DNA of 27,422 nt from a virus: positions 1 through 27,422 of the IMG/VR virus record IMGVR_UViG_3300028025_003877; one strand, 5' to 3'. Below the pieces are notes generated by a model. It ran no database searches. It had not been told where the DNA came from and saw only the letters and a list, made by a program, of their open reading frames with translations. The first letter of the stretch is position 1. The number at the start of each line of letters is the position of its first letter. Positions 25,574 through 27,422 of the stretch are shown here, one piece after another. The translations under genes were made by a program, and so were the position numbers.

Positions 25574-25640
25574 CCTAGTCTTCTGACTAGTGTAATGTTA
25601 GCGGCGGGGGGCTGACTCCAGTGAGGGTCGGCTCCCCGCC
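25574..25640 (+). terminator. Hairpin pair after the capsid gene
   Basis: A CTAGTC-TTCT-GACTAG hairpin (25575-25590) is followed by a 14-bp stem (25603-25616 with 25627-25640, two G-U pairs) with a 10-base loop. No U-tract. Because the next genes continue on the same strand, this is more likely a partial terminator or 3'-end stabiliser that keeps capsid mRNA abundant. Confidence 0.6.
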
Positions 25641-25664
25641 ACCAATTCTGAAAGGAGGCACATG

Positions 25665-25877
25665 ATGCCTAAGCGAGTAGAACCTCTTATCTCTCGGCTC
25701 GATGGCGAGCCTAAGGATGTCACGATGAAGCATGAAGTTTCTCTTGACATTAACTGCACCGAGTATTTCTACGACGGTGAAGTTGAAGTTGTAAATAGCG
25801 TAGCAGTGATTCCTGCGGATAAACCGCATTGGATCAACCGCATGCGCATGAACGGCTATGAGATTGTAGGGGAATAA
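25665..25877 (+). CDS. Hypothetical protein, 70 aa
   Basis: Two ATGs in a row follow AAAGGAGG; I chose the second (6-base spacing). Short and beta-prone (VSLDINCTEYFYDGEVEVVNSVAVI), ending HWINRMRMNGYEIVGE. It lies between capsid and glycosyltransferase, 1 base before the latter. Possibly a head decoration or accessory protein; not recognised. Confidence 0.65.
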   Translation: MPKRVEPLISRLDGEPKDVTMKHEVSLDINCTEYFYDGEVEVVNSVAVIPADKPHWINRMRMNGYEIVGE

Positions 25878-25878
25878 C

Positions 25879-27084
25879 ATGAAGATCCTGATGCTTGGGG
25901 ACTCTCCGTTTATTAAGACGGGCTTTGGCATTGTGAATGCCATTGCGTTCAAGGAACTATCCGATGCAGGTCATGAGTTGCTTGTTATCGGCGGGCAGGA
26001 TACTACTGAGCGGGAAATCCCGAACGGTAAGTTCTTCCCAGTCAAGAATCAGGCAATTGACTCAATTGGGTGGACGCTAGTAGATGCGATCGTTGAGGAG
26101 CATGCTCCTGATGCAATTCACATCATTGGCGATCCAGCAACGGTGACATCATGGCTGCTAAAGAAAAGTCTGTATCAACTGCCAATCACGGTGTACATGC
26201 CAGTAGAAGGCGCGCCGCTAAATCAGCAGTGGGTCGACGTACTAAGCCAGACTCCGAACCTAAACATAATCACCTGCTCCAACTACGGAGTGGAGATCCT
26301 GCGGGCAGCAGGTCTAACGGCGAAGATGGCGTACCATGGGGTTTCGAGCGACTTCGCACCAATGAGTGCGGATGAGCGAGATGCCAAAAGATACGCTGTA
26401 GGCTGGAACGATAAGTTTGTGATCATGTGCGTCGCTCAGAATGTTGAGCGCAAGCAATGGGGAAGACTCTTCGAAGCAGTCTCTATACTCTCAAAGAAGT
26501 ATAAAGATGTTATCCTCTACGCCCATACCGTTCCATTTAACAACTACTATCTAGGCGGTCACAATCTCCCACGACTTGCAGTCGAGATGGGCATTTCAGA
26601 CCGCGTGTTCTTTCCGCAGGATCATAAGCGTCACAACGATGCTATTGAGTTGCGCGGCGTGGACAAACCAGGGCTTATCGACCTATACAACATGGCAGAC
26701 GTATTCGTCTTGCCATCGCAGGTCGAAGGATTTGGTCTTCCACTAGCCGAAGCAATGGCTTGCGGCTTGCCTGTTATGCACACCAACTACGGCGCTGGCG
26801 CTGAAGTTATTGGCAATGCTGGAGTTAAGGTTCAAGTCAATGACTGGACCATTAACAAGAGCCATAGCCGATATGCAAACGTTAGCCCTGCGGTGGTCGC
26901 AGAAGAAATTTCCCGCGTTCGAAAAAGCGCTGAACGCCGCCAGATCATGTCCAAGAAGGGCATTGAGCAGGCGAAGAAGTTCAAGTGGGATGACTATCAA
27001 TCATATCTGAGGGAGGCTTTTAATGGCTCAACCCTTCTCGCGGAACAAGAGCCTGCTCAAGAGGGCGGTTCTCCAGCGGAATAA
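25879..27084 (+). CDS. GT-B glycosyltransferase (GT4-like)
   Basis: 401 aa. The N-terminal Rossmann half opens MKILMLGDSPFIKTGFGIV, typical of GT4 proteins, where the Gly-rich loop binds the acceptor side. The C-terminal half has FVIMCVAQNVERKQWGRLFEA, the usual nucleotide-sugar domain start, and VEGFGLPLAEAMACG with the E-x7-E pair at Glu 283 and Glu 291. Known role of the family: retaining transfer of a sugar from a nucleotide sugar. Its place right behind the capsid and before the connector suggests modification of virion proteins, but DNA or host-surface targets are possible. The last 62 bases overlap the next gene. Confidence 0.85.
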   Translation: MKILMLGDSPFIKTGFGIVNAIAFKELSDAGHELLVIGGQDTTEREIPNGKFFPVKNQAIDSIGWTLVDAIVEEHAPDAIHIIGDPATVTSWLLKKSLYQLPITVYMPVEGAPLNQQWVDVLSQTPNLNIITCSNYGVEILRAAGLTAKMAYHGVSSDFAPMSADERDAKRYAVGWNDKFVIMCVAQNVERKQWGRLFEAVSILSKKYKDVILYAHTVPFNNYYLGGHNLPRLAVEMGISDRVFFPQDHKRHNDAIELRGVDKPGLIDLYNMADVFVLPSQVEGFGLPLAEAMACGLPVMHTNYGAGAEVIGNAGVKVQVNDWTINKSHSRYANVSPAVVAEEISRVRKSAERRQIMSKKGIEQAKKFKWDDYQSYLREAFNGSTLLAEQEPAQEGGSPAE

Positions 27085-27235
27085 GTCCTTAGACCTTGGC
27101 GGTAAGCGCCGAGCAGTCTTTAGGCGACGTAAATTGCGCGTTATCAGCAGGGCAAGATTGCTTGCAGCAGTTCGTCGCCCAAAGATCTTCCGACGCATTA
27201 AGTCTGCATTCACACGTCTTCGCAGGAAGAAATGA
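27023..27235 (+). CDS. Very basic small protein overlapping the glycosyltransferase, 70 aa
   Basis: ATG 27023 has GGGAGGCTTTTA upstream, one of the clearest SDs of the region, although it lies inside the glycosyltransferase frame. More than a third of the residues are Arg or Lys (RRAVFRRRKLRVISRARLL, RRLRRKK), with an expected net charge far above +15. A capsid-interior DNA-binding or minor head protein is plausible from context. Not recognised. Confidence 0.65.
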   Translation: MAQPFSRNKSLLKRAVLQRNKSLDLGGKRRAVFRRRKLRVISRARLLAAVRRPKIFRRIKSAFTRLRRKK

Positions 27236-27243
27236 GGTAATCA

Positions 27244-27422
27244 ATGGCTCGAAAGTACATTACAGCGGATGAGTTCAAGAATAAGCCGCTGGGCGTGGCA
27301 CTTCGCCAGTACTCTTCGGACCAGTTGGACTCGCTTATCGAAATCGCTACGGAGCAGGTAGAATCCTACTGTGAGCGTATCTTTGAGCAGACCACCTACA
27401 CCGAAACGTTCCTTGGCGACAA
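27244..27422 (+). CDS. Head-tail connector-like protein (partial, 5' end)
   Basis: ATG 27244 follows TGAGGTAATCA; 59 codons are seen before the window edge. Pattern LGVALRQYSSDQLDSLIEIATEQVESYCER resembles the helical start of gp6-like head-tail connector proteins (a D-x-L-x-x-x-I-x-x-A-x-x-x-V-E-x-Y-C-x-R motif). Position after the capsid region fits. Partial, so moderate confidence. Confidence 0.6.
   Translation, partial: MARKYITADEFKNKPLGVALRQYSSDQLDSLIEIATEQVESYCERIFEQTTYTETFLGD

Overview
The window looks like about 27 kb of a tailed double-stranded DNA phage (or prophage-like) genome. It carries a portal, a two-part terminase, a prohead protease fused to a scaffold, an HK97-type capsid and the start of a connector gene. 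It also has replication and nucleotide-metabolism genes and a long run of very small genes. The host cannot be fixed from the sequence. Several small proteins resemble families I know mainly from actinobacteriophages, but that is a weak hint.

Layout. (1) 1-3944, plus strand: a tightly overlapping replication and metabolism operon: end of a DnaB-type helicase, unknown, HAD phosphatase, dNMP-kinase-like protein, two unknowns, metallophosphoesterase, Hjc-like resolvase, zinc-knuckle protein. It ends at a 16-bp bidirectional hairpin (3949-3988). (2) 3994-7771, minus strand: a MoxR/CobS-like AAA+ ATPase, a CobT-like VWA protein that also carries HExxH, and an unknown third gene. (3) 7.8-18.8 kb, minus strand: an accessory region of about 25 mostly tiny genes. 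They are separated by 26 same-direction copies of a 26-bp repeat (called R1 here) and about 15 copies of a related repeat (R2). In coding direction the fullest cassette order is gene, GC-rich hairpin, R2 (often an inverted pair), R1, leader hairpin, Shine-Dalgarno (SD), next gene. Some R1-headed cassettes hold no ORF; the largest (7837-8190) looks like a structured non-coding RNA. (4) 18791-19290: divergent intergenic region. (5) 19291-27422, plus strand: packaging and head genes, with a glycosyltransferase and a very basic small protein after the capsid.

How the parts fit. R1 sits directly upstream of the SD of the first gene of nearly every minus-strand unit, from the AAA+/VWA module out to 17.6 kb, and also upstream of ORF-less structured segments. 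The best reading is that R1 is a phage-specific expression signal (promoter, operator or RNA leader) that places many small host-interaction genes under shared control. The R2 pairs and GC hairpins close the cassettes. The outermost minus-strand gene (18005-18790) alone lacks R1, so it may be expressed first; whether it regulates the rest is open.

The main candidates for something undescribed are the R1/R2 cassette system with its covarying leader hairpins, and the non-coding RNA at 7837-8190. All functional statements come from reading motifs by eye; no search or folding program was run.
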